This document shows, in pieces, positions 8,376-16,570 of a stretch of DNA of 64,000 bases. Position 1 is the stretch's first letter. Every line of letters begins with the position of its first letter. The DNA comes from Rhizobium sp. ARZ01 (GTDB lineage: Bacteria; Pseudomonadota; Alphaproteobacteria; Rhizobiales; Rhizobiaceae). The position numbers were made by a program, and so were the translations under genes. A model generated the notes under the pieces. The model was not told the DNA's origin. It saw nothing but the letters and a program-made list of their open reading frames with translations, and did no database searches. Location of the stretch: the NCBI RefSeq assembly GCF_014851675.1, contig NZ_JACVAE010000001.1, positions 124,001 through 188,000 of the forward strand. Direction: 5' to 3'.

Positions 8376-8945
8376 TCAGCCCTCCCAAGGTTGGGCGATC
8401 GGCCCGGAGGGCAATGCCAGAAGGTCGATTGCCCGAGCGGCGAGGTGGTCGATGATCTCGTCGACCGACTTTGGTCGGTGATAGAAGGCCGGCACCGGCG
8501 GCATGACGATCGCGCCCATTTCCGTCACCGCGCACATGCTGCGCAGATGGCCGAGATGCAGCGGCGTTTCACGGGCGAGCAGCACCAGACGCCGCCGCTC
8601 CTTCAACTGCACGTCCGCCGCACGCGTCAGAAGAGAATCGGCCCGCCCCGTGGCAATGGCTGACAGGGTCTGCATGGAGCAGGGGGCGACAATCATGCCG
8701 CGGACCGGAAAGGAGCCGCTGGCGATCGAGGCGCCGATGTCGGTGTTCGGATGGTGTCGATGAACGCGCGGCAGGAGATATTCCAAAGCAGCCGGGCCGT
8801 GCTCCAGGTCCAGCGTGCGCAGCGCAGCGTCGGAGACGACGAGGTGGGTCTCGACATCGGCGATCTCCGCCAGCCGCTCGATGATCCGCACCGCAATTGC
8901 CGCACCCGAGGCGCCGGAGATGCCGACGACGACACGTTCGGTCAT
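8376..8945 (-). CDS. ubiX: Flavin prenyltransferase UbiX
   Basis: A 189-residue Rossmann-like flavoprotein beginning MTERVVVGISGASGAAIA. UbiX prenylates FMN to make the cofactor used by UbiD decarboxylases. The start at 8945 overlaps the ubiD stop as ATGA, so the pair is translationally coupled. A longer upstream reading of the frame falls inside ubiD and was dropped. With ubiD it supplies the decarboxylation step of ubiquinone synthesis, which needs no oxygen. Confidence 0.95.
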   Translation of the reverse strand: MTERVVVGISGASGAAIAVRIIERLAEIADVETHLVVSDAALRTLDLEHGPAALEYLLPRVHRHHPNTDIGASIASGSFPVRGMIVAPCSMQTLSAIATGRADSLLTRAADVQLKERRRLVLLARETPLHLGHLRSMCAVTEMGAIVMPPVPAFYHRPKSVDEIIDHLAARAIDLLALPSGPIAQPWEG

Positions 8946-10453
8946 GACGCGACGTCTCCCAACCCGAGCGAAGCCCAGATCCGGTCTACCTTCGAGGCGA
9001 CCTCCGGCGACATCTTCAAAACCTGCCCCCACTCGCGATCGGTCTCGGAGCCGATCTTGGTGGTGGCATCAAGGCCGAGCTTGCCGCCGAGTCCGGAGCG
9101 CGGGGAGGCGAAATCGAGATAGTCGATCGGCGTGTTCTCCACGACCATCAGGTCGCGGCTCGCATCGAAGCGGGTGGAAAGGGCCCAGATCACGTCCTGC
9201 CAGTTCTTCACGTCAATGTCGCTGTCCACGGCGATGATCAGCTTGGTGTAGTTGAATTGCGGCAGGATCGACCACAGCCCCATCATGATCCGCCGTGCCT
9301 GTCCCGGATAGCGCTTGTCGATCGACACCACCATCACACGGTAGGAGCAGCCCTCCGGCGGCAGCCACAGGTCGCGGATCTCGGGGAACTGCCGTTTCAC
9401 CAAAGGTACGAACAGCTCCGTCATGGCCTCGCCCAGCCGGGAAGGCTCGTCCGGCGGCCGGCCGGTATAGGTGGACAGATAGATCGGGCTCTTGCGCATG
9501 GTGATCGCCGAAAGCGTCATCACCGGAAACTCTTCGACGGAGTTGTAGTAGCCGGTGTGGTCCCCATAGGGACCTTCGGCGGCCGTCTCATTGGCTGAGA
9601 CTGTTCCTTCCAGCACGATTTCCGCATTGGCGGGAACCGGCAGCGGAACGCTCACCCCTTGCGCGACCTCCTGCCGCTTGCCCTTGAGCAGTCCGGCAAA
9701 GTTCAGTTCACTCATGCCGTCCGGCAGCGGCATGACGGCTGAGAGGATCGTGGCGGGATCCGCGCCGATCACAACTGCAACCGGCATGTCCCGGCCAAGC
9801 GCCTGCCAGAGTCGATGGTGGCGTGCGCCGCCGCGATGGGCAAGCCAGCGCATGATGAGACGATTCCGCCCCAATTTCTGCATCCGGTAGATGCCGACAT
9901 TGACGTCATTCGGGTCGTCCGGCGCCTGCGTGATCACCAGCGGCCAGCTGACGAGCGGCGCGGGTTCGCCGGGCCAGCAGCTCTGGATCGGCAGGCGATC
10001 GAGATCGAGATCGCCGTCGCGCCAGATCACCTGCTGGCAGGGGGCACGTGTCACGGAACGCGGATTTATGGACAGCGCCGCCTTCAGGTGCGGCAGTTTC
10101 TGCCAGGCGTCGCGCATCGAGCGCGGTGGCTTCGGGTCACGCAGATCGGCAAGGAAATCAGCCAGTTGCGGCAAGCCGCCACTTTCCAGTCCGAGCCCCC
10201 ACTCGATCCTCTCCCGCGTGCCGAAAAGATTGGCGAGCAGCGGAATAGGCTGCACGTTGCCGGCAGCGTCGACCGGATTTTCGAACAGGAGTGCCGGGCC
10301 TTCGTCGGCAAGCACCCGTCGATGGATCTCGGTGATTTCATGTACCAGCGAGACGGGACGGGAAATGCGCTTCAGCCTTGCCCGGCTCTCGAGCATGGCT
10401 ACGAATTCCTGGAGACCAGAAAAACTGCGCGGAATGGGGACATCGGCTTTCAT
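8942..10453 (-). CDS. ubiD: UbiD family decarboxylase (3-octaprenyl-4-hydroxybenzoate decarboxylase)
   Basis: A 503-residue prenyl-FMN-dependent decarboxylase, close to the ~497 residues of E. coli UbiD. It contains the family stretches SINPRSVTRAPCQQ, VGIYRMQ, EGPYGDHTGYYN and LDATTKIGSE. It removes the carboxyl group of the prenylated 4-hydroxybenzoate ring. I chose the ATG at 10453 over an in-frame TTG at 10501 that lies on the regulatory box. It heads the operon ubiD-ubiX-mog-ric-nnrS and is divergent from ubiTUV. Confidence 0.94.
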   Translation of the reverse strand: MKADVPIPRSFSGLQEFVAMLESRARLKRISRPVSLVHEITEIHRRVLADEGPALLFENPVDAAGNVQPIPLLANLFGTRERIEWGLGLESGGLPQLADFLADLRDPKPPRSMRDAWQKLPHLKAALSINPRSVTRAPCQQVIWRDGDLDLDRLPIQSCWPGEPAPLVSWPLVITQAPDDPNDVNVGIYRMQKLGRNRLIMRWLAHRGGARHHRLWQALGRDMPVAVVIGADPATILSAVMPLPDGMSELNFAGLLKGKRQEVAQGVSVPLPVPANAEIVLEGTVSANETAAEGPYGDHTGYYNSVEEFPVMTLSAITMRKSPIYLSTYTGRPPDEPSRLGEAMTELFVPLVKRQFPEIRDLWLPPEGCSYRVMVVSIDKRYPGQARRIMMGLWSILPQFNYTKLIIAVDSDIDVKNWQDVIWALSTRFDASRDLMVVENTPIDYLDFASPRSGLGGKLGLDATTKIGSETDREWGQVLKMSPEVASKVDRIWASLGLGDVAS

Positions 10454-10487
10454 TGCCCAAGCTTTGCCGGGAAATATTCGGCAGTCT

Positions 10488-10501
10488 TTGCGATAGCGCA
10501 A
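10488..10501. promoter_or_regulatory. NnrR/Fnr-type box between divergent ubiD and ubiT
   Basis: TTGCGATAGCGCAA has TTGC/GCAA arms plus one more inner C/G pair. It lies 35 bp before ubiD (minus strand) and 63 bp before ubiT (plus strand), so one site could drive both the five-gene and the three-gene operon. On the minus strand it reads TTGCGCTATCGCAA, very close to the paz box TTGCGCTATGTCAA. Confidence 0.72.
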
Positions 10502-10563
10502 ACTGACGCGGCGTGGCCTTCCTTAGGGTCGGGGCGATACGTTCACTGTCTAAGGTTCGTCGC

Positions 10564-11070
10564 ATGCCTCTTCCGTCCACCTTGGTCGCGCCCATCGCCG
10601 TTACCCCTCTATGGCTGATCGAGCGCGTCGCAAGGACGATCTTTGCCGGGGTCCTCCGGGCTCATCCCGATCTTTTCGAGCGTCTCGGTGAGTATCGGCA
10701 AACGCGATACTGTTTTTCGCCTTCCGACTTGCCCCTGAATTTTGTCGTTGTTCCCGCGACCAGGACGCTCAACGTTTCGCGCAAACCGCAGAAGCCCGCC
10801 TCTGACGCCTGTATAGAGGGGCCGCTCGTGCTGTTGCTGGGCCTTCTCGAGGGCCGGTGCGATGCCGACGCTCTGTTCTTCTCGCGTGACCTCACCGTTA
10901 CCGGCGACATGGAGGCGATGCTGGCACTTCGCAACGCGCTCGACGATAGCGTGATCGACCTGCCGGAAGAGCTCGGGTCGCTTGCCGGGCCGCTGGCGCC
11001 GTTTGTCACGGGCACGGCGCGCTACATCCGCAAGCAGGCGCTCGAAGGGAAGGCCGCGACATGGAACTGA
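10564..11070 (+). CDS. ubiT: Anaerobic ubiquinone accessory lipid-binding protein UbiT (SCP2 domain)
   Basis: A 168-residue SCP2-like protein. UbiT binds quinone intermediates and is required for ubiquinone synthesis without oxygen, together with UbiU and UbiV. Recognisable parts are the central hydrophobic LLLGLLEGRCDADALFFSRDL and the following TGDMEA segment typical of UbiT. I used the ATG at 10564, preceded by AAGG; a longer frame upstream runs into the promoter box. It overlaps ubiU by 10 bp. Confidence 0.9.
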   Translation: MPLPSTLVAPIAVTPLWLIERVARTIFAGVLRAHPDLFERLGEYRQTRYCFSPSDLPLNFVVVPATRTLNVSRKPQKPASDACIEGPLVLLLGLLEGRCDADALFFSRDLTVTGDMEAMLALRNALDDSVIDLPEELGSLAGPLAPFVTGTARYIRKQALEGKAATWN

Positions 11071-12038
11071 TATGCCCCGCAGGCACGCCGGCCGCATTCC
11101 GCGAAGCCGTCGATGCCGGCGCCGATACCGTCTATTGCGGCTTCCGCGACGAGACCAATGCCCGCAATTTCCCCGGACTGAACTTCAGCCGCCAGGAACT
11201 ACGCGAGTCGATCGACTATGCGCGCAAGAAGGACGTACAGACGTACGTCGCCCTCAACACTTTCATGCGGGCCGGCGACGAGACACTCTGGTACCGGGCT
11301 GCCGACGATGCCGTAAAGATGGGCGCCGACGCGTTGATCGTCGCCGATTTTGGCTTGATGGCCTATGTGGCCGAAAATTACCCTGAGCAGCGGCTGCATG
11401 TATCCGTGCAAGCCTCCGCCTCGAACCGGGACGCCATTCAGTTCCTGATTGACGCTTTCGGCGCAAAGCGCGTGGTGCTGCCGCGCGTCCTGACGGTGCA
11501 GGATATCGCCCGGCTGACGCGGCAGATCAAGTGTGAGGTCGAGGTCTTCGCCTTTGGTGGCTTGTGCGTCATGGCGGAAGGGCGCTGCTCGCTCTCGTCC
11601 TATGCCACCGGCAAGTCGCCGAACATGAACGGCGTCTGCTCGCCTGCCAGCCATGTGAAATACCGGCAGGACGGCAAGACGCTCGTGTCCGAACTCGGCG
11701 AATACACGATCAACCGCTTCGCCCCCGGCGAAGCATCCGGCTATCCGACGCTCTGCAAGGGGCGCTTCGAGATCGGCGACACGCACGGTTATGCGTTCGA
11801 GGACCCGGTATCGCTGGATGTCGTAGATCATATAGACGCGCTGAAGGATGCCGGTGTCTCTGCGCTCAAGATCGAGGGGCGGCAACGTGGCAAGGCCTAT
11901 GTCGCCGAAGTGGTCTCGAGCCTGAAGCGCGCTTTGGCTGCCCAGCCGGCGGAACGGGCCGCGCTTGTTTCACGCCTCCGCTCGATGAGCGAGGGCCAGC
12001 GCACCACTTCGGGTGCCTATGAAAAGCGCTGGCGATAG
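11061..12038 (+). CDS. ubiU: Oxygen-independent ubiquinone hydroxylase subunit UbiU (U32 family)
   Basis: A 325-residue U32-family protein beginning MELICPAGTPAAF. Its cysteines (GGLCVMAEGRC, NGVCSPASH, PTLCKGRF) match the 4Fe-4S ligand layout described for UbiU. UbiU and UbiV form a complex that hydroxylates the quinone ring without O2, using prephenate as oxygen donor in E. coli. The start lies inside ubiT and ubiV begins 8 bp after the stop, giving a compact ubiTUV operon. Confidence 0.94.
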   Translation: MELICPAGTPAAFREAVDAGADTVYCGFRDETNARNFPGLNFSRQELRESIDYARKKDVQTYVALNTFMRAGDETLWYRAADDAVKMGADALIVADFGLMAYVAENYPEQRLHVSVQASASNRDAIQFLIDAFGAKRVVLPRVLTVQDIARLTRQIKCEVEVFAFGGLCVMAEGRCSLSSYATGKSPNMNGVCSPASHVKYRQDGKTLVSELGEYTINRFAPGEASGYPTLCKGRFEIGDTHGYAFEDPVSLDVVDHIDALKDAGVSALKIEGRQRGKAYVAEVVSSLKRALAAQPAERAALVSRLRSMSEGQRTTSGAYEKRWR

Positions 12039-12046
12039 GGGATATC

Positions 12047-12982
12047 ATGACGAACGCGTTCAAGCCGACGCTGAGCCTCGGCCCAGTCTACTATCTTTGG
12101 GATGGTCCGAAGTGGCGAGACTTCTATTTCCGTATCGCCGACGAGGCGCCAGTGGAACACGTGACGCTCGGCGAAACGGTCTGTTCTAAGCGCCAGCATT
12201 TCACCGAGCCCCATGTCGCCGAGGTCATCGAGCGGCTTGAAGCGGCTGGCAAGAAGGTCACGCTGTCTACGCTCGCCATGGTCACGCTGGAACGCGAGAG
12301 CCGGCATGTGCGCGACCTGATCCGCGACAGCGTCCATCCGATCGAGGCCAACGACCTCGCAGCACTTGGCCTGATCCAGGGCAAGCCGCATTCGATCGGC
12401 CCGCTGGTGAACGTCTACAGTGCAGCAACGGCACGGGTCCTCGCTGCCCGCGGCGCCGATAACATCTGCCTGCCACCTGAGCTTCCCATGAGCTCGATCG
12501 AGCACATCCTGCAGGCGATGCCCGAATTTTCCTTTGAGATCTTTGCTTTCGGCCGCATGCCGCTCGCGATTTCGGCGCGCTGCGCGCACGCCCGGTCCAA
12601 GGGGCTGACGAAGGACAACTGCCAGTTCATCTGTGGCGAGGAGCCGGACGGGCTGCCGCTTCGCACCCTCGACCGCCAGTCGTTCCTGGTGCTCAACGGC
12701 GTGCAGACCATGTCAAACAGCTGTGTTGTTCTGCTCGATGAACTGCCCGCACTTGCCGCCGCCGGGATCGCTCGGGTGCGCCTGTCGCCGCAGGTCTGCG
12801 ATATGGTCGCCGTGGCCCAACTGTACCAGGCTGTGATCGAAGGAAGCATGGATGGGGAGGAAGCCACCGCGAAGCTGGCGGAAGTTTATCCCGAAGCGAC
12901 CTTTTCCAACGGCTTTTTCCACCAGCGGGAAGGGGCGGCATGGGTGGCGAGGGCCCGCGATGCCGCGCTGGGGCACGGCTGA
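12047..12982 (+). CDS. ubiV: Oxygen-independent ubiquinone hydroxylase subunit UbiV (U32 family)
   Basis: A 311-residue U32-family partner of UbiU. Cysteines in GETVCSKRQ and ISARCAHARSKGL followed by NCQFICGEE fit the UbiV iron-sulfur ligands. The family also has collagenase-like proteases, but the pairing with ubiU and ubiT makes UbiV secure. It is the last gene of ubiTUV; about 100 bp without a gene follow before a small minus-strand frame. Confidence 0.94.
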   Translation: MTNAFKPTLSLGPVYYLWDGPKWRDFYFRIADEAPVEHVTLGETVCSKRQHFTEPHVAEVIERLEAAGKKVTLSTLAMVTLERESRHVRDLIRDSVHPIEANDLAALGLIQGKPHSIGPLVNVYSAATARVLAARGADNICLPPELPMSSIEHILQAMPEFSFEIFAFGRMPLAISARCAHARSKGLTKDNCQFICGEEPDGLPLRTLDRQSFLVLNGVQTMSNSCVVLLDELPALAAAGIARVRLSPQVCDMVAVAQLYQAVIEGSMDGEEATAKLAEVYPEATFSNGFFHQREGAAWVARARDAALGHG

Positions 12983-13089
12983 GCCCCAGGACACAAGTTG
13001 TGCGTTGATTGGCTCGCAATTGTTGCGCGCCTTCGTCCTGCGCCTCAGAGGGCGCGGGGCTCGCCCCTCAGAAATTGCTTGTCGAGTTC

Positions 13090-13284
13090 TTAGTGCTGCT
13101 CGTGTGCTGAACCGCCTCGGATCGGCCGGCGCGGATAGCTGTTACCGCTGCCTCTCCGCTCACCGCCGCCGAACTCCAGTTCCAGCAGGTCGAGGAAAGG
13201 CCCGGTATCTCCAGGGCCGATGGTCTGCGACATCAGGATATCCAGCAGGCTGTCTCTATCTTGGCATCGCGGCGGAAGTTTCAT
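13090..13284 (-). CDS. Small hypothetical protein, 64 aa
   Basis: A short frame starting MKLPPRCQDRD with GAGGA seven bases before its ATG. The middle (LLDILMSQTIGPGD) could form a helix, and the end is glycine- and arginine-rich. No family recognised. It is the last of three small minus-strand genes between ubiV and pseudoazurin, 55 bp after the 133-aa gene, and may share its transcript. Coding status rests on the ribosome-binding site and tandem arrangement only. Confidence 0.45.
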   Translation of the reverse strand: MKLPPRCQDRDSLLDILMSQTIGPGDTGPFLDLLELEFGGGERRGSGNSYPRRPIRGGSAHEQH

Positions 13285-13339
13285 CGGGCGTCCTCATCGA
13301 TAGTGCTCCGCGGCGTCACGGCGGTTGAATTGTCTGGCC

Positions 13340-13741
13340 TTAGCTGCCGCCATCGCTCACTGCGTTCTCTTCAAGGCGCAACATCTCTCGAAGAAGGGTT
13401 GAACCGAGCGCTGCTTCCGATGCGATGTCGTGAAGGAGCAGGCTTGCTTCGGAGAGTTCTCCCTCGTCCGCTGCCGTAGGATCGAAATCCCCGAGCAGAT
13501 CGAGCAGGGCCGTGATCTTGCGTTTCTGGGTTCGCACCGCATCCGCAAGGCGCTTCTTTTCCCGGCGTTGTTCGAAGTGCTCGAAGCCCCGGATCGCGTC
13601 GGCAACGCGATCGCGACAACGGCAATCCACAGCGCTATCCAGAACGACGGTTCGCACCCGCCTGATGGCGCCCAGGACATCGTCCCTTGGACGATCTCCG
13701 TCGCCCTCTCCAGCAAGCAGCGTAAGATGTGGTTCCTTCAA
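13340..13741 (-). CDS. Hypothetical protein, 133 aa
   Basis: Unrecognised soluble protein, predicted largely helical and charged (EQRREKKRLADAVRTQKRK, then acidic TAADEGELSEA). Start chosen at a TTG (13741) because GGAGG stands six bases before it and longer readings overlap the next gene upstream. It sits between two smaller unknown genes on the same strand, 70 bp from one and 55 bp from the other. A coiled-coil or adaptor role would be a guess. Confidence 0.55.
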   Translation of the reverse strand: MKEPHLTLLAGEGDGDRPRDDVLGAIRRVRTVVLDSAVDCRCRDRVADAIRGFEHFEQRREKKRLADAVRTQKRKITALLDLLGDFDPTAADEGELSEASLLLHDIASEAALGSTLLREMLRLEENAVSDGGS

Positions 13742-13811
13742 GGCTGCCTCCGGTGTGTTGCGTTGTGTGCGTGTCCCGTGCGTTGGAAACCGGGGCGCTG
13801 GTGGGAGAAAG

Positions 13812-14012
13812 CTAGTGACTTTGCTCTTGCTTGAGTTCCGGTTTGTCGGACCTGTTCTGCCAGTGCTCGGCGGCATATCGAACCGCCGCGTATTCGGCGG
13901 CTTCCTTGCTGCTGAAGCCACCGCGCAGAACATGGCTGCGTTCGTGCGACTGCAGGAGCACCGTTCGGCTCAGGAAGTCGAAATGGATGCGCAGATCATC
14001 GACGATACCCAT
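13812..14012 (-). CDS. Small hypothetical protein, 66 aa
   Basis: Starts MGIVDDLRIHFDFLSRTVLL with GAGGA six bases before the ATG. The sequence continues GGFSSKEAAEYAAVRYAAEHW, which reads like a conserved small alphaproteobacterial protein, but I cannot name the family. First of three small minus-strand genes. It is 110 bp downstream of pseudoazurin with a strong hairpin between, so it probably has its own promoter or limited read-through. Confidence 0.55.
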   Translation of the reverse strand: MGIVDDLRIHFDFLSRTVLLQSHERSHVLRGGFSSKEAAEYAAVRYAAEHWQNRSDKPELKQEQSH

Positions 14013-14074
14013 GGCAATCCTCGCTGTGCTGCAGGGGGAGGCGGATGCTTCGACGATCCGCTTTCTCCGTGATC

Positions 14075-14100
14075 GGATTGCCCATCGATATGGGCAATCC
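14075..14100 (-). terminator. Strong hairpin after pseudoazurin
   Basis: Two perfect 11-base arms, GGATTGCCCAT and ATGGGCAATCC, around a CGAT loop, 22 bp after the paz stop. There is no T tract on the minus strand, so it may protect the paz message or act as a weak terminator. Confidence 0.5.
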
Positions 14101-14122
14101 GCGCTCTCGCATAGCCGCAGCC

Positions 14123-14569
14123 TTAGAGGCCGGCTGCCGCAATTGCTGCGTCGAGACGCTCGCGCGCCTTCTTGGGAAGCTTGGCAGACTTGATCGCGTC
14201 GATGTTTGCCGGAGCATCGTCAACGACGACGAGAGCAATCATGCCCATGCCGACATGCGGCGTGCACTTGACGGCGTACGCGCCGGATGCGTCGAACGTT
14301 ACCTTGATTGCTTCATTGACCTTGCCCTTGAAAGGCGTCGCGCCTTCCGGGATCAGATCCTTGACGGATTCGGCGTTGTGGGATTTGTCGGTCGGAACGA
14401 AGGTGACCGTGTCGCCCTTGGCAATCTTGAGGGAGGACGGTTCGAAGACCATTGCCCCTTCCTTGCCCTTATTCAACATATGGATCTCATGGTCCGCGGC
14501 GACAGCATAGCCACCGAGGGCAGCGGTCAAAAAAGCAGCGCCCGCTAAAGAACGAAGGATCATGCGCAT
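14123..14569 (-). CDS. paz: Pseudoazurin (periplasmic blue copper electron carrier)
   Basis: A 148-residue exported cupredoxin with a signal peptide cut near residue 24 (AVA-ADHE). The type-1 copper ligands are visible: H64 in KSHNAES, then C102, H105 and M110 in CTPHVGMGM. Pseudoazurin donates electrons to copper nitrite reductase, encoded nearby at 16571-17704. The ATG at 14569 follows AGGAG by seven bases. An Fnr/NnrR-type box lies 73 bp upstream. Confidence 0.96.
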   Translation of the reverse strand: MRMILRSLAGAAFLTAALGGYAVAADHEIHMLNKGKEGAMVFEPSSLKIAKGDTVTFVPTDKSHNAESVKDLIPEGATPFKGKVNEAIKVTFDASGAYAVKCTPHVGMGMIALVVVDDAPANIDAIKSAKLPKKARERLDAAIAAAGL

Positions 14570-14641
14570 TTTTATACTCCTGGATCAGAAGCCCAACCGG
14601 CTTCGTCAGGAGCAGATTACCGCGGTGCGAAACAGAATCTT

Positions 14642-14655
14642 TGACATAGCGCAAA
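14642..14655. promoter_or_regulatory. NnrR/Fnr-type box upstream of pseudoazurin
   Basis: TTGACATAGCGCAA, read on the paz strand as TTGCGCTATGTCAA, 73 bp before the start codon. It shares TTGCG-N2-ATGTCAA with the nnrS box at 17843-17856, and differs at only two positions from the ubiD/ubiT box on the same strand. Confidence 0.72.
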
Positions 14656-14687
14656 CATCAACTGAACGAACCCGGTGTCGGGCTGCG

Positions 14688-15392
14688 TCAATCTTTCACA
14701 TGCGCCGCCAGCGCGGAAAGACCGTTGATGTCAATAATGATCAGCTTCTGGCGACCGCCTTCCACCAGTCCCTTGCCCTCCCAGGCACTGAGAATTCTTG
14801 ACACGGTGTGGAGCGTGGTCCCGGTCATCTCGGCGATGTCCTGCCGGGAAATGGGAAAGTCGATCCTGACGCCTGTGCCTTCCTTCCTTCCGGCCTGTTC
14901 GGCAAGGCGCAGGACCGCATGTGCGACCCTTCGCTCGACTTCCTGTGTCGACATTTCCCGGATGCGCGTGTGCGCTTCTTCCAGTCGCTGCCCGATCGTC
15001 TGCATGGCAGTGACGGCCAGGCGCGGGTTCCGGTCGATGAATTGTGGCCAGAGCTCGGTCGGCCAGCACAGAGCGATGCTTTCTGAAACCGCCAGCGCCG
15101 TCCCGGGGTAGTCCGAGCGCTGCAGGGCCTTGGCAAAACCGAAAAGATCACCCGGATGGACGACGCGCACGATGATCTGCTGGCCGTCCTCGGTCACCTG
15201 GGTGACCTTCAGCCGGCCGTGCAGCAGAAGGAAGAAATGCGTTGCCGAAGCACCCTGCTCGAACACCGCTTCGCCTGCGGGCACCCGGCGGGGTACCGCA
15301 TGGCTCAGAAACTTGTCCAGATCCGCGTCGCTCATCCTGTCGAACAGCGCAATGGACCTGACGAGGCTCTTGTCGATCTTCACGTCTTCCAC
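14688..15392 (-). CDS. nnrR: Crp/Fnr-family regulator of nitrogen oxide reduction (NnrR)
   Basis: A 234-residue regulator: cyclic-nucleotide-like sensory domain (about residues 15-130), then a C-terminal winged helix with the recognition segment QDIAEMTGTTLHTVSRIL. There is no N-terminal cysteine cluster, so it is not an oxygen-sensing Fnr. NnrR proteins respond to NO and activate nir and nor genes. Its place between paz and nirV-nirK supports NnrR, although DnrD/DnrR relatives are hard to separate by eye. It is the likely reader of the TTG-N8-CAA boxes in this window. Confidence 0.87.
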   Translation of the reverse strand: MEDVKIDKSLVRSIALFDRMSDADLDKFLSHAVPRRVPAGEAVFEQGASATHFFLLLHGRLKVTQVTEDGQQIIVRVVHPGDLFGFAKALQRSDYPGTALAVSESIALCWPTELWPQFIDRNPRLAVTAMQTIGQRLEEAHTRIREMSTQEVERRVAHAVLRLAEQAGRKEGTGVRIDFPISRQDIAEMTGTTLHTVSRILSAWEGKGLVEGGRQKLIIIDINGLSALAAHVKD

Positions 15393-15539
15393 TCCATACC
15401 TGACCGTACCGTTCTAGGGCCAGAACCGATCATGTTGCAAGGCCAATACCAGTCAGCCTTGCTCTGCATTGATCTCGATCAGGTGGATGGTGGAAGTGAA
15501 GCGTCACACCAAAATAGTCAACGGCCCTCGGGGCGCCCC

Positions 15540-16448
15540 TTACAGCTGAATGCCCCTGTCATGGAGTGCCTTCAGCAGCGGGGCATACCATTCGGTCGAT
15601 TTGACTAGGCGGAAGCCGAGGTTGTCGGGCGGCGTGCCGACGGCGCAGCCGCCGCTTTTGGGATCGCGTATGAACGAAGTCATCGGCGCACGATGGTTGC
15701 CCACCGTGACGTAGACACCGCAAATGTCTTCGCTGCGGACGACCGAACCATCCTTGTCCAGCTGGACGCGGCGATGGCAGGTATTGGTCCACTCCCAAAC
15801 GTTTCCGCCGAAGTCCGAGAGGCCGTATTCGTTTTCGCCATAGCTGCCGAGAACGCGCGGCACCGGGTCACGCTTCGAACGCTCCGCCGCTTCGCGACGG
15901 TAGTCCGCAAGCCAGCGGATGGCCGGATTACTGCCATCGTCCTCCAGGCCAAAGGCGTCGTCGGGAAAACCTGTTCCGGCAGCGAACGCCAGTTGCTGGT
16001 CGGTTGGCAGGGTCCAGCTTTCACCCGTCCTTTCCGACAACCATTTGGCATAGGCCTGGGCATCCTCATAGTTGACACCCGTCACCGGAACGTCGCCCAG
16101 CGAGTACGAAACTGCTTCGGGCGCCTTGCAGGCGCCGTCCGAAACACAAGCGCCATACTCGGCCAACGAAACCTGGTGCTTCATGATCGTCAGTGGCCGG
16201 GTTTCGGTGACGGTCTGCATCGGAGCATCGGTGGCATAGGTACCGCGGATGAATTCGCCATCGGCACGATACGAGAAAGTGCGCGGCGGAATGGTGACCG
16301 TCTGTGGTTCGAACAATGCCGCACCGGGAGGTGGCGCAGTGAAAAAGCCCGTCTGGTGGGCGATGCCGGCGGTAAGCCCGGCCAAAATCGTGACGGGAAT
16401 GAGCGTTTGAAACAGCGAGTTCGATAAAGCAGCTTGGAATGTTGACAT
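15540..16448 (-). CDS. nirV: NirV, formylglycine-generating-enzyme-like protein
   Basis: A 302-residue protein with an N-terminal membrane anchor or signal (about residues 10-30) and a SUMF1/FGE-sulfatase domain. Typical segments are LADYRREAAERS, NEYGLSDFGGNVWEW and the terminal GFRLVKS. nirV follows nirK in many copper-type denitrifiers; its role is unproven. I used the ATG at 16448 after GGGGGG rather than the GTG two codons earlier. Two stacked hairpins separate it from nirK, 122 bp upstream. Confidence 0.9.
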   Translation of the reverse strand: MSTFQAALSNSLFQTLIPVTILAGLTAGIAHQTGFFTAPPPGAALFEPQTVTIPPRTFSYRADGEFIRGTYATDAPMQTVTETRPLTIMKHQVSLAEYGACVSDGACKAPEAVSYSLGDVPVTGVNYEDAQAYAKWLSERTGESWTLPTDQQLAFAAGTGFPDDAFGLEDDGSNPAIRWLADYRREAAERSKRDPVPRVLGSYGENEYGLSDFGGNVWEWTNTCHRRVQLDKDGSVVRSEDICGVYVTVGNHRAPMTSFIRDPKSGGCAVGTPPDNLGFRLVKSTEWYAPLLKALHDRGIQL

Positions 16449-16500
16449 CGTCACCCCCCAGAAGGCGAGAGCCGGGCCGAATGGCCGGAAATGCCGGGTG

Positions 16501-16558
16501 GCCCGCCCGACGATCGGGCGGGCAATGGCGATACAGGCCCGCCAGGCGGGCCTGTATC
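16501..16558 (-). terminator. Two tandem perfect hairpins between nirK and nirV
   Basis: First stem: 10-base arms at 16501-16510 and 16514-16523. Second stem: 13-base arms GATACAGGCCCGC and GCGGGCCTGTATC at 16530-16542 and 16546-16558. They begin just after the nirK stop. With no strong T tract on the minus strand, they may stabilise the nirK message and reduce read-through into nirV. Confidence 0.65.
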
Positions 16559-16570
16559 TGTTTGTCGTCG

